Assembly: GCA_026027325.1 (NCBI GenBank)
Contig: JAMSLZ010000001.1
Coordinates: forward strand, 2,108,001-2,172,000
Direction of reading: 5' to 3'
Length of the DNA stretch: 64,000 nucleotides
Origin: Actinomucor elegans
Taxonomy: Eukaryota; Mucoromycota; Mucoromycetes; Mucorales; Mucoraceae
The position numbers were made by a program, and so were the translations under genes. Below are positions 48,817 to 59,702 of this stretch, in pieces (positions within the stretch are counted from its first letter, which is position 1; each line of letters opens with the position of its first letter). The notes beneath the pieces are model-generated. The model had not been told where the DNA came from. It ran no database searches and saw only the letters and a list, made by a program, of their open reading frames with translations.

Positions 48817-49682
48817 ATTAAAACATATATATATGAGAAATGTTTTACTGTATATGTTATACGTATTTTACAAGGTTGTTAATAATTACATAATTTGTTT
48901 TCTAACCATATTTATTTTAATATTTTATTTCTTATTTATTACACTTTTAAAGAATATACATTTATACCATATTTTACAAACTTATTTATATTACAAAAAT
49001 TAACATTATTTAAAAATTTTCTATTAATTACAATGTTACCTTTTTATTACTTTTATTACTACTTTTCAATTATATAAATATTTTAAAATCTACATAAAAT
49101 TTATTTAGTTTGAAACATTTCTCTATATAATGTCCTTTATATGACAATAAACTGTTGGAGGTGGATGGAATAAAAAAATAAGGATCATTATCAAAATAAT
49201 GTACAGAAATATTAAATATAAATGTTTTACATTTATTTTTAATTATTTCTAAAAAGTAAATATAAAAAAGACGAAAAAAATAAAATCACTCAGATTTTAA
49301 TTTGAATTTTTTAATATTTATGTTTTTGAGATTTAAATAAAAGTTGTAAAACAACATTTATTAAATCTGTACATTATATTTTGACCTATCCCAAAATAAA
49401 TATCAAAAATAATTACCATATTTAGTATATGAGAGTTATAATCATATCACACCGAAAAAGGATTGATTTTTATTGATAATTGATAATTTGATTTATATAA
49501 TATACTGAGCTTCAACTTCTTATCCAATGGTTTTCTTATATTTTTACACAGTAAGGAACAAGGTAAACATACGCCGACTCCATTGGTAGCGGTAATATAA
49601 ATAAATGTATTTAATTGGCTGCTGTGATTAAATAATTATTAGCAGACTAAATTATTTTATATATTGTGTCCTAAAATAAGTA

Positions 49683-49755
49683 GCCTTCTTGGCTCAGTTG
49701 GCAGAGCGTCTGCCTAGTAAGCAGAAGGTCACTGGTTCGATTCCAGTAGGAGGCA
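49683..49755 (+). tRNA. tRNA-Thr (anticodon AGT)
   Basis: 73 nt without intron. The acceptor GCCTTCT pairs with AGGAGGC, with discriminator A. The D arm is GGCTCAGTTGGCAGAGC. The anticodon stem TCTGC/GCAGA encloses loop CTAGTAA with anticodon AGT. The T arm holds GGTTCGATTCC. A T-rich terminator follows directly. LTR-like repeats begin 63 bp downstream. Confidence 0.95.
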
Positions 49756-49818
49756 TACTTTTTTGCATTCTTTTTTTTGTAGTAAACGTTCATGATTTTA
49801 TCAATAAGGGAATATTAC

Positions 49819-49975
49819 TGTTGTCGTGTGCAGAGCTATATATTTTTAAAGTAGATTGAAATAAGTTTATACAAAAGATTATATATGGGATAAAAGGATC
49901 TCTTTTATTGTTTTCCATTTCATTTGATATTTATAATTGATTGAAGGTAACACACAAGTCTGTGTGTACCTGACA
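49819..49975 (+). repeat. LTR-like repeat downstream of tRNA-Thr, copy 1
   Basis: Starts TGTTGTCGTGTGCAGAG and ends GTGTGTACCTGACA (TG...CA), 157 bp. It abuts copy 2 with one base between. Same family as the inverted copies next to tRNA-Ile. Confidence 0.6.
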
Positions 49976-49976
49976 C

Positions 49977-50129
49977 TGTCGTGTGCCGAGATATATGTTT
50001 TATAGTCGATTCCAATAAATGTGTACAAAAGATTATATGAGATAAAAGATACTCTATTATTCTAAGATATAATTGGTATTTATACTAATTAAAAATATTA
50101 CACACTAATAAGACAGTGTGTACCTGACA
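49977..50129 (+). repeat. LTR-like repeat downstream of tRNA-Thr, copy 2
   Basis: Starts TGTCGTGTGCCGAGATATAT and ends GTGTGTACCTGACA, 153 bp. A truncated third copy (TTGTCGTGAGCAGAGATG) starts about 50133. No retrotransposon coding sequence lies between the copies. Confidence 0.6.
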
Positions 50130-50576
50130 CTATTGTCGTGAGCAGAGATGTATGTCTTAATGTTGATTTATATCTCACACGGAGCTAGTAGACAACAATT
50201 GATGAATGTTATTCCTAAAACCAAATATTCATCCAATATCATTACTTTTGAATATAATTATCCCAATCATCATTTACAGCCCAACCTTATTCTTGCCAAA
50301 TCGTAAAATATGAATTTAGAATTAAGCACCAATTGTGAAAAAGTGTATAAGAGACGTGTTTTATCACTTTTTGACCATTTAATCAATTCTTGATCTATAA
50401 TAAAACCTACCAACAGGTTTAAAGGCACTTTGTCTTTTTTAATTCCCATCTACCACATCCACAACAATCATTTTATAACTGTTGATCCCCTACTATTGTG
50501 TCAATAGTAGAAAGCAGTAGGTAGAATACAACAAGACTGCTATAAGTTGGACTCCAGCTATGTGTGTTTTTAACAA

Positions 50577-50871
50577 AACAAGGCTACCCCTCACAGATCA
50601 GCTATTACTCAGAAGTAATACATAAAAAACAAGCTTGATACTGGCCAAGTTTACAAGTGGCTACCCCAAAGTCCAGACTTGAACCCAATTGAACATATAT
50701 GGTATCAATTGAAAAAACTGTTTGGGACAGTATCCAACTAGATCCCAGGATGTAGATAAATTAAAGAGGACTAGTATAGAATGGTGCACATTTACAAAAA
50801 AGGGCTACCTGAAATATATTGATAGCATACCTGATAGAATTGAGGCTGTTATCAAAAGTAAAGGTCGATAA
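50577..50871 (+). pseudogene. Tc1/mariner transposase remnant
   Basis: Translation shows NKATPHRSAITQK, an in-frame stop, then WLPQSPDLNPIEHIWYQLKK, the hallmark around the third catalytic residue of Tc1 transposases. After another stop and a frame change comes YIDSIPDRIEAVIKSKG, the usual C-terminus. The N-terminal DNA-binding half is not recognisable upstream. Stops and frameshift mean it is dead. Confidence 0.85.
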
Positions 50872-51898
50872 ACAAATTATTAAACTTTTTCTGTAATTTT
50901 ATAATAATGAAACTTATATTATCTGAAAACCCTTAATTTTTTTCTACAAATTCTTATAAGTAACATGATTGTTTCATAGAGTTATAAGCTAATTATATGT
51001 TGGAATATTCAAAATCAGAAAACATTATTTAACACAACATAATGTTGCATATCGATTTATTCATGGTAAGACCCAACTCATTTACTATCATTTTGTCTGT
51101 TTTTTGATCGTTTTTTCTCTGACAATTGTATAATGTGTTCTGTTTCGAAATCAAAATCTCACTTCTTCTTTGACTGTTTCTTGAACGTTATTATCTGCCC
51201 CAAGCATTTGAATTTTATTTGCCTTTCGTATTTACCAGTAGGCCCATCCAACACTGATACACTAATAGTTATTGCCGTACCCAAACTTGGAAAGCTCGCT
51301 TGCGGCCTGTATATGAAGCAGACCTTTCTTTTCTGGTGTTGTTCTCTCCTTACTATCACTTTATTTTACTATTTTTTTTTATCATTTCTACATAGATACT
51401 GTTTTACGAACAGGCATTGCTCTAGCCGAAACAAAAATCACGCAGAAGACGATGATACTCATCAAATAATAGATCGAGGGAATATATACCTCTCATAAAA
51501 ACGAACATCTATACCTTGATGCTTTACAAAGTAATACTCCTTCAAGTCTAAATATGATAATGCTAAGGTCATAAACGATCCAGTCAATATTTGCGCGTTG
51601 ATTGTGCGGATACTACTAAAGACTATATGCAATTACAATAGATAAATTTTGAACGTTGAAATATAGTTGAAACGCTATCTATCAAAATTATTCATGTTAC
51701 AGATCCCTTAATTTTATATTGTATAACAATTGATAAAAACTGTAGGATTATGCTGAACAATGATCTATGCAAACAAATAGTAATCTCCAGAAACTGAGTT
51801 ACGAATAAGCGCGGGCTTCCTATATGTCGATTTCTGTAACAGTAAATCCGTTTTTTCGCTTTATTTTACTCTCTTTCTGTTACATGTTCTCTCCAACT
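50872..51898. other. Intergenic region between Tc1 relic and BRO1 gene
   Basis: No supported gene. Overlapping open frames on both strands around 51133-51498 have no domain I recognise. The last 100 bp hold the pyrimidine-rich leader of the BRO1 gene. Confidence 0.4.
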
Positions 51899-54197
51899 AT
51901 GGAATCATCTACCAAAACTTCTGACAAAATGCCAGTAGGCACCAACATGTTGGCTTGCTTACCAAAAAAAACAGAGCGTATTATATGGACACCATATCTT
52001 CGAGAATATATATCCAATGGCTATGCAGAACACCCAGACCTTTATACAGATGACTTTCGAGTTTTGGATGAACTGAGAAATGACTGCATCTATATGGAGA
52101 CCAACGAAAAAGCACTCAACAGGCTTATCAAGTAAAATGAACTCGAGTAATTTCGTTTCATAAACCGAGAAAAACTGATTTCTTTGATAGATACTATGCT
52201 CAACTTGTCTTTATCAGTGCCAAATTCCCCATAGACGTACGTTTTTTTTTTACCATGTTACGAGAAAACCTTCTAATATGTCTGACATAGGTAGGTATCG
52301 AGTTTCCATGGTATTTATCTGTTGCAGGCGAATCTCCAAAGTCAGGTAACATACCAAATAACTACTTACTATTTCTACTGCTAATTTATTAAACAGTTTC
52401 ACATCGAAATATGAACTATGAAAAAGCATGTGTTCTTTATTCTATAGGAGCTGTGTACAGCCAGCTAGGTAACGCTGAAAACAAATCTACTACTGAGAGT
52501 GTAAAAAGAGCCTGTAACTATTTCCAGGTATAAATGGAATGTCACGTAGCATATATACAGATCACTCATTACCACGTTTAGAGCTCGGCTGGTTGCTTTC
52601 AATTACTTCTAGATACTGTTGTCCCCGAGATGCGCATTGCACCTACCATTGATATGTCGCCTTACGCTTTACAAACCATGATCAATCTCATGTTGGCTCA
52701 AGCCCAAGAATGCGTGTGGCAAAAGGCCGCTATGGATCAACTTCGAGATGGCACAATTGCACGTTTAGCGCTCAAACTTTCTGAATTCTACGACGCAGCT
52801 TATGAACTCGCTTCCAACTCTTCTATCCAAACTGTCTACCCAAAACCTTGGCTTGCCCATATGCAAATTAAGGCCCTTCACTTTAATGCTGCTGCCCAGT
52901 TCCGTAAATCTTGTGAATGTATTTCGCAAGATAAATATGGTGAAGAAGTTGCGCGTTTACAGATTGCTTCTGAGTATGTGAAGCGTGCATTTGATATAGT
53001 CAAGGCCACTCGATGGATGACAGGTCCAGTATTGAATGATTTGAGATCGCTGCAGCAGATCATTGCTACTAATCTAGCGCGCGCAGAAAAAGACAATGAT
53101 GTGATTTATTTAGAGAGTATACCTTTACCAGCATCGTTGCCTCAGATCCCCAAAACCCAGATGGTTAAGGCAGTTGCACCTGTAGAAATATCGGATCCAG
53201 TGTCATTGATGTTGAATAATGAGAGTAGATTTGATGGACTACCGCATCCTGTGATTGGGCTGCCTTTGTTTCAAAAACTGGTACCTTTTGCTGTACATCA
53301 AGCAGCAAGTGTTTATGTAGATCGAAAGGAGCGTGTTATTAAAGAAGACATTATATCAAAATTGGAGGAATTGACAGGCGTTTATCATAGGTAAGTTATA
53401 CAAATGAATTGTATGGCAAGCACTTGTACATATACTAATGCATTGTGATAATAGCTCAATCGAATCATTGAATTTACCTGCTTTACTTGCCACGGCAGAG
53501 AATACCACAGGTTTACCAGATTCAATTTTGCGACAAGCTGCAGAAGTAAGAAGTGGAGGTGGATCACAATCCTTGTATGAAATGTGGGAGCAGGTGCAAA
53601 AGGCCTCTTCCAAAAATGCAGACATTCTCGAAGACGCATTCAACGCTCTAGATGAAGAACATGAAGCAGATGAAGCGCTTCGATCACAGTATGCAAGCGG
53701 TAAGATTACTGTATTTTATTGATCCATTATAATTAACTTTTATAATAGAATGGAAACGTCCTGAGTCTCATGTTCTTACGCAACAACTGGTAGCTCAAGG
53801 CCAAAAACATCGCCAAACATTAACATCTGCCCAAAAAGCTGACTTGATTGTACGCAACAAACTCGATACTTGGGCCAATATTATTGATGTATTGACATTA
53901 ACTCGTGAAGAACTAGAGAATTCGATCCCATCCGATGATAGCGATGACCAGGATCGTCCGCGAGAAGACAGTCTCGTACGCATCAAGCGTCTAGTCGAAG
54001 ATATGAATCAACATAAACGCCTGAGAAAGGAACTCATTGATCAGGCTAAAAAAGCATCCAATGCTGATGATATCTCGCCAGCCTTATTAAAGAAGGCAGC
54101 AGAATTGACAGCCAAGTCACCTATTATCAAAATTGAAGCAGCACAGTTCGAAGACCTGTTTGTAGAAGAGTTAAGAAAATATGATCATTTATCATGA
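51899..54197 (+). CDS. BRO1-domain protein (ALIX/Bro1/PalA family), C-terminal tail frameshifted
   Basis: Exons 51899-52131, 52191-52236, 52291-52345, 52397-52527, 52582-53390, 53455-53699 and 53749-54197 encode 655 aa. The BRO1 domain spans about residues 20-390, with [19 protein letters not shown] and [12 protein letters not shown]. The ALIX V domain follows (LPEST-like [13 protein letters not shown] replaced here by [13 protein letters not shown], then coiled-coil helices). Family members bind ESCRT-III (Snf7/CHMP4) at endosomes and act in multivesicular body sorting or in fungal pH signalling. The frame stops at 54197 inside the V domain. Homologous coding continues to 54530 (KALQNLNQAYFKYKEIK, then a 53-nt intron and FYGEHAKGLGTF) in two other frames, so two single bases appear to be missing. 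A Pro-rich tail is not seen. The start at 51899 is the likeliest of three in-frame ATGs. Confidence 0.88.
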
Positions 54198-54530
54198 CAG
54201 TGGATCAAGAAGATGAACTGCAAAATACGATTTTGAGACAATTGAACGAAGCATATCACCAATATCAGGCGAGAACCAAGGATCAGTCCAGTGGTGCAAG
54301 AGAGAAAAGGCATTACAGAATCTGAATCAAGCCTATTTTAAATATAAGGAGATCAAGACAAATCTATCAGAAGGCCTAAAGGTTTGTATTGACTTGACTA
54401 CAAAGCGAATTCATAGTAATTGCTTGGACATTAGTTTTATGGAGAACATGCAAAAGGTTTAGGCACGTTTTGTGATACTTGTCGCGATTACTGTTACAGA
54501 AGACAATTGGGAGTCCGAGCAAATCATCAA
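54198..54530 (+). pseudogene. Out-of-frame continuation of the BRO1 gene V domain
   Basis: From ATG at 54194 the frame reads [20 protein letters not shown]. Near 54303 it shifts again to EKALQNLNQAYFKYKEIK, and after an intron (54382-54434) to FYGEHAKGLGTFCDTCRDYC, ending at a GTAAG donor (54531). Content matches the last helices of the V domain. Each shift is consistent with one lost base. Confidence 0.7.
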
Positions 54531-54606
54531 GTAAGCGCATATGTGACATTCTATTTACTTGTACCTAATAGTCTTTCTATAGAAATCTTAGTATGGGTGG
54601 TTTTCA

Positions 54607-55588
54607 TCCAGTTCCAATGTAGCTGAGCACCACTTTTCGGCCTTTTCTGTAACCTTTTGTTCTGCAGATAACGCACAAGCCAATCCATACATCTTAAGAT
54701 GAAGTCGCTTAGGTAGTAATTGTGTGTCTAATTGACGTGCCAGCGTTTCAAAAGGTTCATCAATCTCACTACAATACCGTGTTTTGAGCCAGTGCCTATC
54801 AATCCATTCAACCCAGTTGCAAATTTTTGTTGGGTTTGTGCTTCCATTGATTTCTTGATCTCTTTTTCAATACGTTTAATGAAACGGAAAAGAGTTTTGC
54901 ATTGACGATCTTCTGGATCATAATGAATACATTGTTGACTTGAGCCAGGGCACGATCAGGCTCATATAAGAAAAGTAGTTCAGATTAGCCAATTCCAATA
55001 ACAATGTCTTGTCAGATGGATTCAAGTGTGCTACACGGCTATATCAAATAATGAATATACATACAATCAAAAGTTTTACTAATATACTTGCGTATAATCA
55101 CTAGCCGCTTCTTCAATTTCACCTTTGCCAATATAACATTTGGCCCGCATAAGACGCCATTGAGGTCTCTGAGGTGCAATACGAATTACTTCTGTCAAAT
55201 GTGAATACAAGCATCGTATTGCTTATGATCAAAGGACTGCTGGCCCAAAATGCTTTTTTTCTGCATGTTCCACAGAAGCAAGCTAGCCATTGGATTTCAA
55301 TTAATACAATTCATAAAAAAAAAGACAATGAACCTTACCAAGGTCTTGACTTGCTCATCTGATTTGTGTTGTTTATGATCCAGTAAATCCTTTTTAGCAA
55401 GTGAAAAATCACCATCGCTTGCATACAGTTTAGCACGTTGCAATAAAGCCTTTTCAAACCCGGGCCGAAGGTTCAAATCTTGGTAAATCATCGATAGCCG
55501 AATTGGTTTTACCCAGAGATAATAAGCAGTAGCACGTTATAATAAGATACATAATCTAAAGGGTCCTGCTCTATTATATCACCACCAA
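54607..55588 (-). pseudogene. TPR co-chaperone fragment (DNAJC3/P58-IPK-like), multiply frameshifted
   Basis: Minus-strand segments in changing frames give IEQDPLDYVSYY, RATAY, LGKTNSAIDDL, NLRPGFEKALLQRAKLYASD, HAEK, SILGQQSFDHKQYDACI, HLTEVIRIAPQRPQWRLMRA, KCYIGKGEIEEAASDYTQ, RVAHLNPSDKTLLLELANLN, YEPDRALAQV, FRFIKRIEKEIKKSMEAQTQ and KWCSATLELDEN. This is the tetratricopeptide array of the ER co-chaperone family. At least eight single-base shifts occur in about 1 kb, while codons between them look intact. Introns of normal type remain (for example 55029-55085). The N-terminus with signal peptide and the C-terminal J domain are absent: the fragment abuts TFIIE-alpha on one side and BRO1 on the other. 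Confidence 0.65.
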
Positions 55589-55605
55589 TTTAGTTTACCA
55601 AGGAA

Positions 55606-56289
55606 TCACCAAGGATCGGTTTGCTTCAGTAACATAATGATAGGTTGCGACTGTTCCCTTAGACGTGTTAAAATCTGCTGGCTACCCTTGACATTCTCGG
55701 CATTATCGTTTTCTTCCAATACATTTTCGCACATGTCACAGTGAAATAGTTGATCGGACATGTCGACAAGTGAAAGAACGTCTAGTGGCGAGAATTGCTT
55801 TTCACAATTTGGACAAACGTAGCCTTTGTTCTCGGACTCTGTGCGCAAATTGTCTCGCACGAGTGTTTGCATCTTGTACATTTTCCATTTTACAACATCG
55901 ACAAATTCTTTGTAATCGATGTAGTAGTAGGTTTTGGGAACAAGACGTTGATCTTGTTTACGAGGTTCCATGCGATTAGCCCTATTCTAAGAATTAAGAA
56001 TCTTATAATATATACATTCTAGAGAGTTTACATTTTGATGAGACGATCTTCTTTTAATTTACCACAGATTCTATGAATATCTCTGGGTGTCATTTTCAAA
56101 GTAATCACGAGATCTTCTTCTCGAACACTAACAGACAAATCAATATGTAAAATCAAATGAATGTTCTATCCAAATAAAGTACCCATTTGTATTTGGTGGT
56201 GCATTATTCAAGGCATCCAAGATGGCAATATATTTAGGATCATAAAAAGCTCTAGCTACTCTGGCTACTAGTGCTTTAAGAATATCCAT
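55606..56289 (-). CDS. TFA1: Transcription factor TFIIE alpha subunit, N-terminal part (apparently truncated)
   Basis: Minus-strand exons 56289-56183, 56127-56032 and 55981-55606 encode 192 aa. The N-terminal winged helix (VREEDLVITLKMTPRDIHRI, CGKLKEDRLIK) is followed by YYYIDYKEFVDVVKWKMYKM and a zinc ribbon CPNCEKQFSPLDVLSL / FHCDMCENVLEE. These are the regions of TFIIE-alpha that bind RNA polymerase II and the promoter in pre-initiation complexes. Family members are about 400-480 aa with an acidic C-terminal half; here the frame stops right after LLKQTDP. The stop lies at the edge of a stretch full of frameshifts, so it is more likely a sequence fault or a collapsed join than the true end. 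Confidence 0.85.
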
Positions 56290-57557
56290 TGAGTGAGAAA
56301 GAAAAGAACAAAATGCTTTAGTTGAAATTGCGTCTATGCACAGAATTTTATAGCACAGCCACTGGGGTGGAGCTTCAATTGTTCAAGGTATACCCTTTAG
56401 ACTGTGTTTTCAAAAGTTTGCTCATCACGAATAATACAATCATGTTAAATAGCTAGCAAGGCGTATTTAGGTACTTTTTTCTTCTTCTGAATTTTTCCTA
56501 TTGCAGAACAGTTGAACTTTTGAGCATAGAACAGATAATCATAAAAATGCATGTAAATCAATAATAGCTCCAAATCTGAATACAAAGTGCAACATATATA
56601 TTTGATGCGCATAACATTTCTTCACAGAATTTCTTATATCTGTCAAAAATAATTTTATTATGCAAAGGACTTGTAAATGGGGCTAAAAACCAGAATATGG
56701 CCACAGAATAATCTCTTGGTAGTAACGGATATTTGCATCAAGTCACAGAGATATCCTGATAAAAGTTAATATTTTGAGTGCTTTAAAAGTACAACCCTTA
56801 CGCGAGTGTTATATTTGGAGGTACATCAGTATGTTATATACATATTCATACGTATACTTTTAAGGACTTTGCGTAGCTTAAAAAAAAAGGTCTCTAAGGC
56901 CTATGCACTCTAATGATTTTCATGAAATCTCTGCATTTTTGGCTCATTTTACAATATATTTAGATCTCTCAACTGATCCTGGTTTAATGTCACATCTGAT
57001 AGTTAATACATGTTGAAAATGAAGCGTTATATCTATGGCAGCCATTATGATATTCGAATGTGATATTTAGATTACCTTTAAATATGCAATACCAGTTGCA
57101 TAGTTTTCATGCAAACTTATCCGTAAATCTACAAATCTCTTGATCAATTCCCTTGAAATGCCACATTAGATTGGCAATTCATGTTCAAAATAAACCACAA
57201 CATTTATCGAAACCATTGTTGAACTGTATTAAAATGAATGAATATATATATATATATATATTGTTTGTTCTTGATGAATAGTAATATGTGTGTTTCATGT
57301 AGCATTACATAGCTGTTCAATTCTGGAATGTCTTTTGTCCCAATATCGCACCTGCTTCGTACTCGAAGCCCAGAATAAGACGCTGCATCTAAACGATGAT
57401 TCATGATAGTTGAAGAGGTTTGAACCGTCTTATTCTGTAAGAAAAATATGATAGACCTTCAATGGGCGCACCGAAGTTATGTTTGTAAACAACTGTATTT
57501 GAAACAAATGGATGGAAGAAGCATAAAATATCGCGAAGCATAGCTTTTTTATTATAT
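56290..57557. other. Intergenic region with two dispersed-repeat copies
   Basis: No gene. Copies of the ~50-bp dispersed repeat lie at about 56958-57015 and 57135-57190. An AT dinucleotide run is at about 57240-57262. Confidence 0.55.
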
Positions 57558-58675
57558 TTACAATGCTGGCGAAATATCATAGAATAGACAAGCATTTGTG
57601 GATACACCATCCCAACCACGAATTCCCGAAGTTGTGATCATGTATTTACAAGTGGGATCGATCGATATATGTGAGATGGTACCACCGTGATGACCTGGTA
57701 AGATGCTGAAAGGAATAATAGAAGCCATCTTGGAAGGTTTCGCAAATCCGGGCTCAGTATCTGGACGAATGGTAAATGCAGATTCTGTAGTGGTATTCCA
57801 TAATCGGATATTATCATTTGACGCGCTATTGTGAATGATGAAGAATGATGAGTTTCGATTCTTTATGTTTCGAATTAAAGTTACCATATAATATGCTTGC
57901 CATTGGGCATACTCTTGACATAGGAAACAGGACCTGAATTAGCAGGCATACGAAATGATTGGATCCATTTTTGCGACGCGTAATCATATTCGTCGACTGT
58001 ACCATTTCTGCGGCCCATGTATATTTTAGATCCATCTGCACTCCAGCAAGCCTGTTTGTATATAATATATACAAGTTAATAAAAAAGCCACGTTTTTCTG
58101 CAGTATACTTACAGATAAACACCATGGTGGAGTTCTTTCTGGTACTGTCAAGCGTCTAGCTGATTCTGTGGGCTCTCTTCTATCCCACAGCAAACATTGT
58201 CCATCAATACTGGTAGTCAACATCGTATTGGGGTTTTTGTTATTCCACAGCGGCTCTTCAGTAGGTTCATCTGGCACATAGGGTGAATACATGGGTTGGA
58301 ATTCAGCTGATGATAGCTGAGAGCTATGGCCATCATATGAGCGAACCGTAGCCCCAATGTTTAGGTCCCATTCCAATACAGATTTATCCCAAGAACCACT
58401 TATCACACCAGTCTCATCCGGTGTGATCATCAATACGGAGACGGGCGCGGTATGCTTCCGAAGCACATGATGGCACTTGCCTTCCTCATGTCGAACAGTA
58501 GTAAGATTGATGGATCCATTTTCACAGCCTTGAACTGCCCACAAAGCTTCTGAATGGATGTCTAGACTATACACGCTGGATAATTTAGGTTCTTTTGGCA
58601 CTACAGGAGGAGGAGGCATTAAGTTTGAAGATGGTTCTTCTAATGGATCCGGCTTGACAGTTTGTTCTACCAACC

Positions 58676-58706
<31 letters not shown>

Positions 58707-59259
58707 GTAACCTTACAGTTGCAGTGGTTCAAACACTCACCTGGAATTTCTTCGTTTTCCCACCAAGAGCTTAAAACACCAGCCAATGTGACAGAATCAA
58801 CATGATGATGTCTTTGCACTTGAGTCAAGCTTGCTTTTCCATTCATGGACGCGAAAAAATCCCATTTTCGAATGTATCCGTCTTCTGAACCAGTCAGAAC
58901 CCAGCGATAGCATCTAGTTGTAGCTAAACTTGATATAGGTGAAGGATGAACAGCTGCAACCTACATATTGACGATTAAACCGGCTGCTCGTAATATTAAT
59001 AACTGTCGATTTATTACCAAAGGCACGCAGTCATAGGATTTACAAGTCAAGAGTTGGGGATCAATACGTAAATCAAGTTGTCTAGTGTTTGGTAGTGGCT
59101 GTAAAGGCGATGGTGCAGGTGAATTTTGTATGGAAATTGAAGGATCTAGAATTCATTAAATATGTATGTTACAGATAATGATAAATTACCTTCCATGTCC
59201 ATGCCATCATCGGTCATGGTCTCCATTTGCGAGTCGATATCTTCTTCGTCCGAGGACAT
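57558..59259 (-). CDS. SPT8: SAGA complex WD40 subunit SPT8
   Basis: Minus-strand exons 59259-59190, 59145-59018, 58960-58741, 58666-58113, 58051-57885 and 57825-57558 encode 468 aa. The acidic N-terminus MSSDEEDIDSQMETMTDDG precedes WD40 repeats, with segments RWVLTGSEDGYIRKWDFF, ALWAVQGCENGSINLTTVRH, TGVISGSWDKSVLEWDL and LTTSIDGQCLLWDRRE. The HSEALWAVQGCENGSINL and RHEEGK stretches are characteristic of Spt8, the SAGA subunit that contacts TBP. The C-terminus GIRGWDGVSTNACLFYDI closes the propeller. The intron 58667-58740 contains a run of about 25 T on the coding strand near the acceptor. It is divergent from the unknown gene at 59703. Confidence 0.9.
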
Positions 59260-59702
59260 TATCAGGTGTGTTTATCTAGAACCCGTTTTTTTTCAATTTA
59301 TGCGCCTCGAGAAATACTAGTCACCACCTTAAAGAACCTGAAACACCGTTCAAATGATAGTGAAACAGCTTTTTTGTCAAAAATATAAAAGTAGGAGATT
59401 GGGTAAAAAGACAATGTTTAAGGGGGTTTTGCCCCTACAAGAATGATCCATCAGCTGTTAAAGAGATATGGTTTGGTATGAAAAAAAAAGCACTTATGAA
59501 TAGAATATATAAGCTGATCTTGCACAGTCTTTTTTTTTGAAAAATAAAGCTGGATTTACGCGTTCAAAAGTGCAAAAAAGATTATGATTTTGCAAGTATC
59601 CCCCTTATGAATGTCTTGTTTTCCCCTATGTGTGTATATATAAATCTCCCCACACCCCTCCTTTGCTCTTTTTTTTTTCTCTTTTTCTCTTTCAAATAAA
59701 AA
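59260..59702. promoter_or_regulatory. Shared divergent promoter region of SPT8 and the 59703 gene
   Basis: 443 bp between two divergent start codons. GTATATATAAAT at about 59633 and a long CT-rich tract (59655-59693) directly precede the + strand gene. Nothing equally clear faces SPT8. Confidence 0.4.

Larger units (their letters stand above)
47509..49453 (+). mobile_element. AT-rich Merlin/IS1595-like DNA transposon, right copy
   Basis: Mirror image of 45261-47205, 1,945 bp. It starts ATTTAAATATGAAGATAAG and ends ATCATATCACACC at 49453. It holds the transposase at 47624-48487, the companion ORF at 48556-48816 and the hydrophobic frame at 48809-49003. The right outer flank is GAAAAAGG, which recurs inverted at the inner side of the left copy. 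Absence of indels against the left copy means recent duplication, gene conversion, or an assembly fold-back. Confidence 0.85.

Noticed and set aside
48809..49077. Hydrophobic 64- and 60-codon frames within the transposon arm (and mirror copies at 45637-45905)
   Set aside because: Ile/Leu/Phe/Tyr-rich translations are what near-pure AT DNA gives by chance; kept only as a note in the element entry.
51133..51498. 121-codon open frame on plus and 66-codon frame on minus
   Set aside because: Mutually overlapping, rich in Phe/Ser/Cys or Lys as expected from AT-rich DNA, and possible minus-strand splices gave no known protein.
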